Shown: positions 35,040-46,647, counted from the first letter of the stretch. The stretch is 64,000 nt of DNA from Stomorhina lunata (GCA_933228675.1 OW121743.1:79293995-79357994); one strand, 5' to 3'. The notes: generated from the sequence alone by a model not told the origin. Made by a program: numbers and translations.

Positions 35040-36595
35040 TTTACTATTTTTTAATAGGAAATTTTTCAAAAATTTACTATTTTTTATAGGAAATTTTTCA
35101 AAAATTTACTATTTTTTATAGGAAATTTTTCAAAAATTTACTATTTTTTATAGGAAATTTTTCAAAAATTTACTATTTTTTATAGGAAATTTTTCAAAAA
35201 TTTACTATTTTTTATAGGAAATTTTTCAAAAATTTACTATTTTTTATAGGAAATTTTTCAAAAATTTACTATTTTTTATAGGAAATTTTTCAAAAATTTA
35301 CTATTTTTTATAGGAAATTTTTCAAAAATTTACTATTTTTTATAGGAAATTTTTCAAAAATTTACTATTTTTTATAGGAAATTTTTCAAAAATTTACTAT
35401 TTTTTATAGGAAATTTTTCAAAAATTTACTATTTTTTATAGGAAATTTTTCAAAAATTTACTATTTTTTATAGGAAATTTTTCAAAAATTTACTATTTTT
35501 TATAGGAAATTTTTCAAAAATTTACTATTTTTTATAGGAAATTTTTAAAAAAATTACTATTTATTATAGGAAATTTTTCAAAAATTTACTAGTTTTTATA
35601 GGAAATTTTTCAAAAATTTACTATTTTTTATAACAATTTCTTATTTTTTTTAGGAAATTTTTCAAAAATTTCTTATTTTTATACGAAATTTTTCAAAAAT
35701 TTCTTATTTTTATACGAAATTTTTCAAAAATTTCTTATTTTTATACGAAATTTTTCAAAAATTTCTTATTTTTATAGAATTTTTTTCAAAATTTCTGATA
35801 TTTATAGGAAAATTTTCAAGAATTTCTTATTTTTATAGAAATTTTTTTAAAATCTTATTTTTATAGGAAATTTTTTAAAAATTTCTTATCTTTATAAGAA
35901 ATTTTTAAAAAATTTCTTATTTTTATATAAAATTTTTCAAAAATTTCTTATTTTTATAGGAAATTTTTGAAAATTTCTGAGTTTTTTCAAAAATTTCTAA
36001 TTTTTACAGGAACTTTTTCAAAATGTAAAAATTTTTTTGTATCAAAATTTTTCAATACTTTCTTAATTTTATAAAAAAAAATTTTAAAAATTTCTCATTT
36101 TTATAGGAAATTTTTCAAAAATTTCTTATTTTTATAGGAAATTTTTCAAAAATTTCTGATTTTTATAGGAAATTTTTCGAAAATTTCCTATTTTTATAGG
36201 AAATTTTTCAAAAGTGTTCATATTTTTATAGGAAATTGTTCCAAAAAAATTCTTATTTTTATAGGAAATTTTTCAAAAATTTCTTATTTTTATAGAAAAA
36301 TTTTCAAAAATGTCCTATTTTTATAGGAAATTTTTTTTCTTATTTTGTAGGAATTTTTTCAAAAAATTTGTTATTTTTTTAGGAAATTTTTCAAAAAAAT
36401 TTCTTATTTTTATTTTTTTTTTCAAAAATTTCTTATTTTTATAGGAAAATTTTTAAAAATTTCTTATTTTTATAGGAAATTTTTCGAAAATTTCTTATTT
36501 CTATAGGAAATTGTTAAAAAATTTCTTATTTTTATACGAAATTTTTCAAAAAGTTCTTATTTTTATAGGAAATTAAAAAAAATATATATTATTTA
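35040..36595 (-). repeat. Minisatellite family B array, reverse orientation
   Basis: From 35040 to about 35640 there are about 18 almost identical 32-bp units (TTTACTATTTTTTATAGG, then AAATTTTTCAAAAA). After 35640 the array continues as diverged 31-bp units with CTTATTTTTATAGGAAA. The switch at 35640 is abrupt, marking separate amplification events. Confidence 0.95.
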
Positions 36596-36624
36596 TAGAA
36601 TAAATTCTCAAATGGCTCTCCTGA

Positions 36625-37790
36625 ACAAACCCATTCATATAGTGAAATTTTTATCAAAATTTTCATATAGTGAAATTTTTATCAAAATTTTTATATAGCG
36701 AACATTTCATCAAAATTTTCATATAGTGAACTTGTTGTCAAAATTTTCATATAGTGAAATTTTTGTCAAAATTTTCATATAGTGAAATTTTTGTCAAAAT
36801 TTTCATATAGTGAAATTTTTGTCAAAATTTTCATATAGTGAAATTTTTGTCAAAATTATCATATAGTGATTTTTTTTTCAAAATTCTCATATTGTGAAAT
36901 TATTATCAAAATTTTCAGATAGTGAAATTTTAATCAAAATTTATATATAGTGAAATTTTTATCAAAATTTTCATATAGTGAAATTTTCATAAAAATTTTC
37001 GAATGTTTCATCAAAATTTTCATACAATGAAATTTTTGTTAAAATTTATAGTGAAATTTTTTTTCAAAATTCTCATATAGTGAAATTTTTATCAAAATTT
37101 TCATATAGTGAAATTTTCAAAAAAATATTCATATAGCGAATAATTCATCAAAATTTTCATATAGTAAAATTTTTGTCAAAATTTTCATATAGTGAAATTT
37201 TTGTCAAAATTTTCATATAGTGAAAATTTTTTTTTCAAAATTCTCATATAGTGAATTTTTTATCAAAATTTTCATATAGCGAATATTTTTTAATACTGAA
37301 GCCCTATGCTCCACTGGGAGTCAAGGATAACAGAAAAATATTTCTTAAACATTTTCATATAGTGAAATTTTTGTCAAAATTTTCATAAAGTGAAATTTTT
37401 GTCAAAATTTTCATATATTTAGTGAAATTTTTATCAAAATTAGTGAAATTTGAATTAAATATTTCATATAGTGATATTTTAGTAAAAATTTTCATATAGT
37501 ATAATTTTGATAAAAATTTTCAGATAGTGAAATTTTGATCGAAACTTTCATATAGAGAAATAAATGTTGATCAAAATTTTCCTATAGGAAACTTTTGATC
37601 AAAATTTTCATATAGAAAAATTTTGATCAAAATTTTCATATAGTAAAATTTTTATCCAAATTTTCATATAATGGAATTTTTGTCAAAATTTACATATACA
37701 AATTTTTATTAAAATTTTCATATAGTGAAATTTTTATTAAAATTTTCATACAGTGATCGAAATTTTGGATTGAAATTCTGATCTAAATTA
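36625..37790 (+). repeat. Minisatellite family C array (28-bp units)
   Basis: About 40 units of 28 bp: AAAATTTTCATATAGTGAAA then TTTTTGTC or TTTTTATC. Most uniform at 36735-36860; the right part is decayed. A non-LTR 3' tail is inserted at 37301-37335. Confidence 0.95.
37301..37335 (+). mobile_element. Non-LTR 3' tail inserted in the family C array
   Basis: GCCCTATGCTCCACTGGGAG plus TCAAGGATAACAG matches 13306-13338 with no differences that I can see, here followed by a short A run in place of the longer GAA tail. It interrupts the 28-bp repeat, so it inserted after that array formed. Confidence 0.5.
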
Positions 37791-39177
37791 TCATGTAGTT
37801 AAATTTTATAGAAAAATCGTTTGATATGGTTGCTTACGTTCTAATGATAATTGATAGTAATTATTCTTAATGAGACCATCCTCTATCATTACCCCTTTTA
37901 ATTTTATAGTCAACTTAAGTGGAAATTATTTTGAAGTGATCTTTAGTCGTGCTGAATCATTCTAAATTTATATTTTCAAATATTTTTTTTATTACAAAAT
38001 AATTACTTTTATAAGTTTTGCATGCTAATCGCGTTTTTTTTTTATAATTAAGCGAAAATAATTGACAATAGGTTTCAACATTGTCAACATTCCAGCAATT
38101 GTTTAGAAATATCAACTATTTTTTGTTTGTTTTCTTAACGATTAAATAACAAAATGTTGCAATTCATTTCCGAGGAAGTTTAAACTTTAATGTTTATAGT
38201 AATTAATGATATTCTCATTTTTTTTTGTACTTTTTTTGTTTATTTAACTATGATATTAAAAATCACGAATAGTTTGCAAATATTTTGTATAATACTTAGA
38301 ATAGAATGAGCGCTGCTGTATTATAAATTCAACTTTTAAATAAAACGCAATTTCGCAATTTAATTAATTGAAAAACACACACAATTAAAAAGTAAGAAAC
38401 ATGAAAACTTTTTGTCTTAATTGTAAAGTGTAATGCACTTGAAATCAGATGTAGCGACAGGGTTTAAAGAATTTTAAACTACTTGTATACAATTGAAAAT
38501 TTTTGCCACCGATCACACTTCTAATCGTTCAATTTTTTTATTGAAAACTCTTCTAAATCGTAAAACTTTTATATAGAAAACTAACTCTACTATGAAACCA
38601 TTTTCAACCCGAATAACCTTTTTTGTTAGAAACAAGGTTCGAAAAAATACTATAAATACTGTATTTTAAGGTAATGTACTGTACTTATGCATGTTCGGTA
38701 CATAGTCACATAGGTAACAAAGCGTTCCATTTAAGAATAGGTAACTTTAAGTTTTAGAGTACCTATTAAAATACAATACCTTTAACATAACGAACTTTCA
38801 CGAAGTACTCTAAAAATAACGTCTTAGTTGAGTACTATAACATACTTTGTTGAGAACTTTATCGAACTCTTATGAAACTGAGAACAATGAGAAAAACAGT
38901 ACTTTATAGTACTCTAGAGTTAACTAAAAAAATTCCTAAAGAACGGTACGTTATTATAAGGTACATTTCTTTTTTATTGTGCCTTTGTTTCCGACTTAGT
39001 TAATTTAAAATAAATAACTTTTGTGTGTTCGTAAGTTCAGTACAATATAATAAGGTACGGTTTTTTTTTCGAGCTTTGGCTAGAAAACACTTCCAATCTT
39101 GCTTTTAACTTTTTGAAAAATTTATAAAAATTCCGAAAAAAATCTAACACGTTATTTTATTTTCTTTTTACTTTCAG
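37791..39177. other. AT-rich intron-like region upstream of the Gclc coding exon, with GTAC-rich patch
   Basis: No gene seen. Between about 38640 and 38980 GTAC occurs around ten times in 340 bp, often as AGTACT or GAGTAC, for example AGTACTTTATAGTACTC at 38899. The segment ends in a pyrimidine-rich tract, TTTTCTTTTTACTTTCAG, a strong splice acceptor at 39177. Confidence 0.5.
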
Positions 39178-40853
39178 TCATGGGTCTATTGAGTGAGGGC
39201 AGTCCTTTGTCATGGGAAGAAACAAAAGCTCATGCTGAACATGTGCGAGAACATGGTGTACAACAGTTCATAAATCTCTATCACCGGCTCAAAGATCGTC
39301 AAGGTGACATACTCAAATGGGGTGATGAAGTCGAATATATTATAGTCAAATTCGATGACGAAAAGAAACAAGTAAAGGTCTCGCTCAAGGCACAAGAGTT
39401 GCTGGCGAAATTAAACGAAAAAGAAATGGCAGATCCCCAAGGTGTTAAATCACTGTGGCGACCTGAATATGGTGCCTACATGATTGAGGGCACACCGGGC
39501 AAACCTTTTGGTGGCCTCATGGCACATTTCAATGTAGTGGAGGCCAATATGCGCTATCGTCGTGAAGAGGTTAGCGAGCTGTTGGAGAAAGATGAATGTG
39601 TCATGTCCATAACAAATTTTCCACGTTTAGGTTGTAAGGAATTCACACATCCCATTTATAAGCCCCATCCCGAGGATCCAAACAGTTCAGCCAGGTCTCT
39701 GTATTTCCCCGATGAAGCCATATTTCCCGGTCATCCTCGCTTCAAGACGTTGACACGCAATATACGCATGCGCCGCGGCGAAAAGGTAGCCATAAAACTA
39801 AAAGTATTCAAAGATGAAAATACCAAACTACCCGTAGAGGGTAGTCCCCCTATGGAACCAGATGTAGTATTACTCGATGCCATGGGTTTTGGCATGGGCT
39901 GCTGTTGCTTACAATTAACATTCCAAGCTTGCAATATAACAGAGGCTCGTACTTTGTACGATCAACTGGCACCATTGTGTCCCATAATGTTGGCTCTAAC
40001 AGCAGCTTCACCCATATATCGAGGCTATTTAACAGAGTCAGACTGCCGTTGGAATGTTATTAGTTCCTCGGTGGACTGTCGCACCCCCGAAGAAAGAGGC
40101 CTTAAACCTTTGAAAGAAAACAAATTCCGCATAGCTAAATCCAGATATGATTCTATTGATTCTTATCTATCACCCGAGGGTGAGGAATATAATGATGTAC
40201 CTCTGACCTATGACCAGAAAGTCTATGAAAGTTTACGTCAGGGTGGCATTGATGACTTGTTGGCCCAGCATGTGGCCCATTTGTTTATACGTGATACGGT
40301 TTCTTTGTTCAGTGAAAAGGTGCATCAAAATGATGAAGAGGACACAGACCATTTTGAAAATATTCAATCGACCAACTGGCAAACGATGCGCTTTAAGCCA
40401 CCACCACCCAACTCTCCCATAGGCTGGAGAGTTGAATTCCGGCCTTGTGAAGCTCAAATAAGTGATTTTGAAAATGCTGCTATTGTCTGTTTTGTTGTAC
40501 TGCTAACTCGTGTCATTCTGTCCTATCAATTGAATTTCCTCACACCCATTTCAAAGGTCGATGAAAATATGCAAACCGCTCAGAAGAGAGATGCCTGTCG
40601 ACAGGAAAAGTTTTGGTTCCGTAAAAATGTACGCAAAACCCAACGTTTATCCAATGGTTCACTACAAAATGGTATTGCTGCTGCCTTAAATGGCACGGCC
40701 AAGACAAATGGTACCACAAATGGCACTAGCAATGGTGTTCACACCAATGGTATTAATGGTGGCGAGACTAATGGTTATAATGGTGACACTCAAGGTTCTG
40801 ATTATGACGATGATTTTGAACTAATGACAATTGGTGAAATTTTCAATGGAAAG
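39178..40853 (+). other. Gclc: Gclc exon with start codon (residues 1-558)
   Basis: The acceptor CTTTCAG|TC ends at 39177 and the donor AAG|GTAAGT lies at 40853/40854. The 1674 coding bases are exactly 558 codons, so the following intron is in phase 0. Reading on into the intron gives 17 more codons before a stop, but these lack similarity and are not part of the protein. Confidence 0.95.
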
Positions 40854-43800
40854 GTAAGTTTCGAATTTTTATTTGTAATTAGAACAATTTTTGTATATAT
40901 TTTTTGATTATTATAGGCTGATACTTTCCCTGGCTTGGTACCGCTTATACGCAGCTATTTGCAGTCCATGGAAGTCGATACCGATACTCATTGTACCATT
41001 GAACAATACTTGAGATTTATACAGAAGAGAGCTTCGGGTGAATTGGTGACTACGGCCACCTGGATGAGAGAGCAGGTCTTAAATCATCCAGAGTACAAGT
41101 AAGTTTAAGAGTTTATTTGTAGTTACTTTTTTATTCTTAATAGTTATGATAAGGCCAATGAAATCGTTGACCAGGCCCTGAATCGAGAGAAATATTGCAA
41201 AAAATCAGCTTCATTACAAAGTCATCTTCGACTACTATAGTTTAGTACTAGAAAACATCAATATAATTTCTTTAATCTAGTAAAAAGCGGACGTAGTACA
41301 TTATACTACATCGACACTCTTAATAGTGTTCTAAGAACTTAGAAGCAGTTTCATTAACCCTCTAGTTTCTAGAATAAATAAATATGTATATATTATTATT
41401 CCAGCCTATCTCAATGTCTTATACATTTGTGCGAAGATTTAAAAAAAATATGGGCCACTGAAATCGAATTGTTACCCCATTGTAGGACCATAAACTCGCA
41501 TTTTGTAAAAACATAAAAAAATTCGAAAATACGTTCGAAAATTTTTACCAAATTTCATTATATTTATAATAAAGAACAAGGTTGGCCAAATGGAAAGCGT
41601 TTTTAAATGATAATGTGCTCTGAGAATTGTATTTGCTGTACGTTTTGTTATTGTTAGTTTAGTATTAATTTTGTTGTTTGTGTTTTTTTTTTTGAGATGG
41701 AATAAAGAAAAAGTTTTCTTTTTTAATGTAAATTGTTGTTTTCCCCTACCACTCAAATAATGGCCAACCTTGATCTAGAACGATTTATTTTTACTCAATT
41801 TTCGTCATGTTTTATTTAATTTAAAGGTAGAAGGCCAATGCACGAGGCAAGCGGTTGCGGCGGCAATCAGCTGTTTTTGATTTGTCAAATTTGAAGCGGC
41901 AATGGAAAAAAGTAGAACTTTGTTTTACTTTTTTCAGATTTTTTCAGTGCTGCCAGATTTAATTATATCCTACTCAAATATTTTTTATATGAATATTTTT
42001 TAAGACAAACGCACATTTTATATACTGGCAATACTACGACCGTACGCAGCCGCATGCCGCGCGTTTTGGCCTTGTACCTTAAAACTTAGTTTGAAAAATC
42101 AATCTTCAATAGAAATGATCAAATTTCCTACTTGTCCAAAATTATGTTTAAGAATTTTTAATTTTATCTTCAAATTCGAGTTTTCAAAATACAAAATATC
42201 GAGTGGTAAAATTCTATAATTTAAATTTCTCTACAAATAAAAAAAACCGTAAATTTTGACCCTAAATTCTGCTCCAAAAATTAATTTTCACTAATTTAAT
42301 GTATATTTTAGGATTTCAAAATTATGTTCGAAAATTTTGAGTTTTATTAGTTCGAATTTTTTTTATTTTAGACAACTGCAATGTAAAACGTTAGATTTTC
42401 TTGAATGTTTTCAAAGTAATTTTAAAAACATAAATTTACTTTAATTTTATTCGACTTTTTCTGAAAAGTTGAAAAATACGAAATTAAATTTAAAGATTTG
42501 AGATTTTAATAAAAATGTTTGTTTTTTTTTTGTTAATAAATTAAAAATTTTAATTTAAAAATAATTTATTCTTTTTTATGAAAGAGAATCAAAAACATTC
42601 CAATTCATTTCGGGTTGAAGTTTGAATTTTAATTTTGCAGACATAGTTCGTTTCTGTCAATACTATGTCTTTTAAAATTCAATTTCATTACTTTAAGCTA
42701 ATTTGGGGTCTGTTTGAAAATTGGAAAATTACTAAAAACACAAAAAGTGAAATTCTTTATCAAAATTTAAAAAAACGGAAAAACAAATTTTTAAAATCTT
42801 CGAAATTTTAAAATTTAGTTCGAATAATTGGATTTTAATGAAGGTGCAGGTAATGTGGTATACCTATTTGTTTCTTAATTGTTAAATAACAAAAATTTTA
42901 TATATGTAATAGTAATTTTGATTTGAATTGAATTTTTTGTCTTCCCTCGTATATATATATATGTTCTTATTTCAACGTTATACACTTTTTAAAAGAAGTC
43001 GTAATTGTTTTACCTAATAGTAGAAGTTTGTGTGTTGTATATTAGTAACGTTGTGATTTCAACCAAGATTGATTACTTTTATATAGCGCAGATGACTGTA
43101 ATGTCCATCTAAAATGGGTTAAACTAGTTCGGCTGCAGACGTCTTTTAACCAGTTAAAAATTCAAAGTAAACCACAATAGTTGCACTTTCGTATATATGG
43201 ATCTATTTCTTTTATTCTTCCCTTATTTAGAACTTAACAATTATTTTAATCTTTCACTTAAAAATCGATTTTCTTTGATGCCTGGAGTGACTTACACGAA
43301 TTAAACAGATCGTTTCTCTTCTAATTCATAAAACACGCGTGCTTCCGCTATTCTTATATTGTCAACTTAAGAAAAAGTTACTGTACCACATTACCAACCT
43401 ATACCACGGTAGTCGGCTTTTTGTACCGGAACGAATCGGAAATCTTAGGATTCAGACCAAGGACTGCCACTTCTGCGATATTACCAATAATATCGCAGTT
43501 ACAACAGCAACCAACCTATACAAAATTACCACCACTTACCCTACAAATTATAAAATACTATTTCGAAACTAATAGTCTCTTTTCGAATACATATTAAAAT
43601 TTCTCTAGAAATCACTTCAATCGAATTTCGAATTAAAAACGAAATTATTCTTTTAAAATAAGTTTCCATCAATTTTAGTAAAAATCGAAATTTAAGAAAA
43701 AATTTATTTGAAATTTCGATCCAAAAAGACTTATAGAAAACTTTTTAAAAACTAATTTCGATTAATAAAATCTTACTACTGTTCTGATAAAGTTATAGTA

Positions 43801-45544
43801 TAGTTCTGTCGAAGACAATCAAATATAAAGATATTGCACTCCATACACATAAACGCACGAACAAACATAAATTTCATGAGCACGTGTGTGTGCCTTAGCT
43901 TTTTCTCATTGGATAATCATCTTTATTAGTTGTTTCCGAATTAGAGTAAAAGCAGTATACTCTCATCTTTATGGGACTTATCGAAAAGACCATATGGCAA
44001 ATTAATGTATGGAAGTGCAACATCTTTAAATTATAGAGTCTTTGCCCAACAAACCAAACGATATCGTAATAATATCATAACGATATCATTTACTCGGCAG
44101 GCAGTTCCGAGAATTATAGCATTATAGACTCTAAAGTAATAGTAGTCTCCTACAAAAAGGTACACTCGATTATGATATCATAATTTTCGAAAATAATGAT
44201 ATCATTGGCAATATCGAAAACACAAAGCAGCGCGATATATTCTCGATAGATTTTACTTTTTGCTTTATTTTGAATTTATAATATTACAATGATATCGTCA
44301 ATAGTACTAATAACAACAAATTTCGCGATAGTTTTTTCTCAAATGCTTTTTAATTAAAACCCATTTTTTAGACGATGCTTTTAATGATTTATTTTACAAA
44401 TTCAATAATTCAATAAAATACATATAATATATAAACACAATTTTATAAGCAATTAAAGTGACTTAAGGAGTTCATTATATTTATTAGCAATATAAGCAGC
44501 ATCCCTTATATGTCTAAATTAATTATAATTTCATTAAATTTTATGTAATATAAAATAGTTTCTGTTGCAAATTAAAAACTCACCAATTTTTAATATTTTT
44601 TATTCCTTTTTGCCCTCGAAATAAAAAAGATTTATTGGTTTTTAAATCTCTTTCGGTAAACGTTTGTAATATTTTTATATTTCTCAAATTTTTGATTTTT
44701 ATTTCTATGTTAAAATTTTTCTTAATAATTATTTTATTATAATTTTAAAAAAATATAATACAATAACGATATCATATTCTCTTATCATTCATGATTTAAA
44801 AAATAATAAAAATATTATATGATAAATCAAGATATATGTACACGGTATTTCCATTGTCACTTTTAAATTTAAAAATCACTATCTGACATATATAAGGATT
44901 ATGACATTTGTGAAAAAATAAAGCTACCATATATGTTTGGATTTGTTTTCAATTTTGTAAATATTGAATATTTTTGAAGCATATTAATAAATATCAAAAA
45001 AAAAATATTAAATATTGAATTTAAGAGAGAATGGATTATAGAGGAATACTCCTAGACAACCATTATAACAATTACAAGGTTAAAAATGTGTTTGTAATGA
45101 TATGCAAATTTGATGCCGTTCGACATTCAAAACTGTGTGGCAATATTTTTTCAAATGTAAATATAAAAATGAAACTTCAAAAATCCTTATTAAAAATTTA
45201 GTAAGACTATTGGAACTACCTTGTACTTGTATCATGTGATAAATGATACGGTATCGTTTCTTGGTTTGTTGGGTGGTTCTGTTCAAGTTAATATATCAAA
45301 ACTATCAAAACTATAAACCTTTCAAAATTTTTAATTTTTTTTCTATCTTTATTACAGCAAAGATTCCATTGTCACCGAACGTATCAACTATGATATCCTC
45401 AAGAAAATCCAAAATATACAAAATGGTAACTTAATTGAACCCTCACTGCTGGGACAGGAGGGCAATAAAACAAAAACGAAAGAAGTGATACCACAAGCCC
45501 TACAAAAGCACTTAAATTTGAATGGCTGTTGTGAAAGTAAATGA
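39180..45544 (+). CDS. Gclc: Glutamate-cysteine ligase catalytic subunit, three coding exons
   Basis: The enzyme joins glutamate and cysteine using ATP to make gamma-glutamylcysteine, the rate-limiting cytosolic step of glutathione synthesis, normally with the modifier subunit Gclm. Coding sequence is 39180-40853, 40917-41098 and 45358-45544, giving 680 residues (human about 637). Start: [16 protein letters not shown] matches the family N-terminus. Visible motifs: [13 protein letters not shown] (47-59, active-site acidic residues), [15 protein letters not shown] (93-107), FPRLGC (147-152), [18 protein letters not shown] (233-250), [10 protein letters not shown] (290-299), [17 protein letters not shown] (394-410) and GWRVEFRP (415-422). 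Cys584 lies where the vertebrate cysteine bonding to the modifier subunit lies. Residues 491-539 are an NG-rich, probably disordered insert. ATG follows the acceptor by 2 bases, so a 5' noncoding exon exists upstream. Expression in flies is known to respond to the CncC/Nrf2 pathway, but I identified no such site here. Confidence 0.97.
40854..40916 (+). other. Gclc: 63-bp Gclc intron
   Basis: GTAAGT at the left and TTATTATAG at the right, phase 0, with the minimal length common in flies. Joining the exons gives FNGK|ADTFPGL, which follows the family alignment. Confidence 0.93.
40917..41098 (+). other. Gclc: Gclc exon encoding residues 559-618 plus two bases
   Basis: 182 bases encode [16 protein letters not shown] and on through [16 protein letters not shown] to HPEY, with the donor AA|GTAAGT at 41098/41099. 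The exon carries Cys584 and the conserved KRASGEL motif. It ends two bases into a codon. Confidence 0.95.
41824..42080. mobile_element. Gclc: 257-bp MITE with about 40-bp inverted ends
   Basis: AAGGTAGAAGGCCAATGCACG at the left mirrors the right end, whose inverse starts AAGGTACAAGGCCAAAACGC; similarity continues as GGCAAGCGGTTGCGG against GGCATGCGGCTGCG. The interior has no coding potential. It sits in the large Gclc intron and is much richer in GC than its surroundings. Flanks TTTA and AAAA give no clean target duplication. The symbol marks the host gene only. Confidence 0.65.
42849..43395. mobile_element. Segment with inverted GGTAATGTGGTA motifs
   Basis: GGTAATGTGGTATA at 42849 faces TGTACCACATTACC ending at 43395. 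The same motif frames 17221-18811, and the neighbouring CGGTAGTCGG and GGAACG phrases at 43405-43432 resemble, inverted, the sequence at 17164-17182. Likely a non-autonomous transposon of uncertain limits inside the Gclc intron. Confidence 0.45.
44060..44300. repeat. Cluster of GATATC palindromes
   Basis: CGATATCG at 44060, CGATATCATT at 44081, TGATATCA at 44173 and 44198, GATATCG at 44290, with further AATATC and GATATA variants between. The cluster is intronic and may be a degenerate palindromic element. Confidence 0.45.
45358..45544 (+). other. Gclc: Last Gclc coding exon (residues 619-680) and UGA stop
   Basis: The exon starts after TTATTACAG, completes the split codon as Asn, and reads [18 protein letters not shown], with a family-like C-terminus up to NLNGCCESK and TGA at 45542-45544. 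The tail is longer and less conserved than the vertebrate one. Confidence 0.93.
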
Positions 45545-45715
45545 CCATCTCCAATGGATCAACAAAATAATGGTGACGACAATAGTGATAATAACAAAAA
45601 TCCAGAAGAAGAAGAAGATGATCAACTACAACAACAAAAAACAACATTACAGCAGCCACAACTGCATCAGCATCAGCAACCAGTAGGAGCAGAAGACGAT
45701 AATGAAAAGAACTAG
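45545..45715 (+). other. Gclc: In-frame extension after the Gclc stop, possible readthrough peptide
   Basis: The first stop is AAA TGA C. In the same frame 56 further codons follow before TAG at 45713-45715, starting PSPMDQQNNGDDNSDNNK and containing EEEEDD, QLQQQ and HQHQQ. UGA followed by C is the leakiest stop context in animals, and readthrough is common in Drosophila. Against it: the segment is triplet-repeat rich (CAA/CAG/GAA) and other frames on both strands are open here too, so the open frame may be chance. Confidence 0.35.
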
Positions 45716-45957
45716 ATAGAAAGACGAAAGAAAAAAAAAAGCAAAGCAACATTGCCAAAATTGAATGTTAAACTTAACCATTTATATTACAAAACATACA
45801 ACCAAGTAAATTGGATGACATTTAAGGAGAAAACATCACAGCCGGACTAGACACGTTTGTCTTTTAATGTTTTATGACTTGTTAAGGCCTCACGGAAAAA
45901 TCTAACCCAACAGCCACCAACCATGATTGTGAAATCTTTTTTTTATGGCAAAATAAA
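45716..45957 (+). other. Gclc: Gclc 3' UTR
   Basis: Sequence between the second stop and the first good poly(A) signal. It has no other features that I can support. Confidence 0.6.
45952..45957 (+). terminator. Gclc: Poly(A) signal AATAAA, likely for Gclc
   Basis: First canonical AATAAA after the stop, followed within 40 bases by TTGATTTGTGTTTT-like GT-rich sequence. A second AATAAA is at 46064-46069. Many more occur in the AT-rich DNA beyond 46360, so distal sites are possible. Confidence 0.6.
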
Positions 45958-46647
45958 TGTTTAAGCATTTGACAATTGAATTGGAAACAAAAAAGTATTG
46001 TTGATTTGTGTTTTAAATTGTTTTATTTAGTCTCTAAAAATTCCAAGTTAACTTAAAAGGCAAAATAAAATCAAATCTATTTGTAAAGATTTCAAAGAAG
46101 TTTTTCAAAGCGGTTTTTGAAAGCTCTTAAGAAAAATTTCTAAATATAAGAAAATATAAAGAGGAAAGAAGTATGCACTTTGTCTTTTGAAAAGACAAGT
46201 TTTATTATGATAAACGAATTTTTTCTCTTTAAGGGATCTTTTTTTTTTAATTTTTGTAATAAGCAAACAGAACTTTTTAAGTGCAGGAAGAGGAAGGCAA
46301 GAATGATGGACGTTTTGTGTTATTTATACTATATGTATACATTATTATAATACTTATATTAAATAAATACAATAAATATATTTTTTATTATTTTGTTAAA
46401 TTATTTACTTAATGCATAATATAAAATACTTATTAGATAATAACAATAACTTAAAAAAAAACAACAACAAGAAAAACAAAAAAATTACAATAAACTTATA
46501 AACCCACAAGTGTTTATTTATTTACTTAAATGAAAATTAAAAAAAAAACAGCAACAAAAATGATAAAATCATAAAATAAATAAAAATAAAATCACTTAAC
46601 AAATAAAAAACTTAACACGATAAATAAATTCAGTTTTTTGTTTTATT
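45958..46647. other. AT-rich sequence after Gclc
   Basis: No gene seen. It contains several AATAAA hexamers and A-rich runs and leads directly into the next family B array. Confidence 0.4.

Larger units (their letters stand above)
41099..45357 (+). other. Gclc: 4.26-kb Gclc intron
   Basis: From GTAAGT to a TTATTACAG acceptor at 45357, phase 2. Unlike the other long noncoding stretches it has no minisatellite array but holds two small inverted-repeat elements (41824-42080, 42849-43395), a 10-bp perfect hairpin at 43473-43498 (CTGCGATATT facing AATATCGCAG) and a GATATC cluster at 44060-44300. Confidence 0.9.

Noticed and set aside
40854..40907. Continuation of the Gclc frame for 17 codons past 40853
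   Set aside because: GTAAGT at 40854 and an acceptor at 40916 restore the conserved GCLC sequence, so the continuation is intron.
45399..45758. 119-codon minus-strand frame opposite the Gclc 3' end
   Set aside because: It is the antisense of CAA/CAG/GAA-rich sequence and of the last Gclc exon; triplet repeats leave several frames open.
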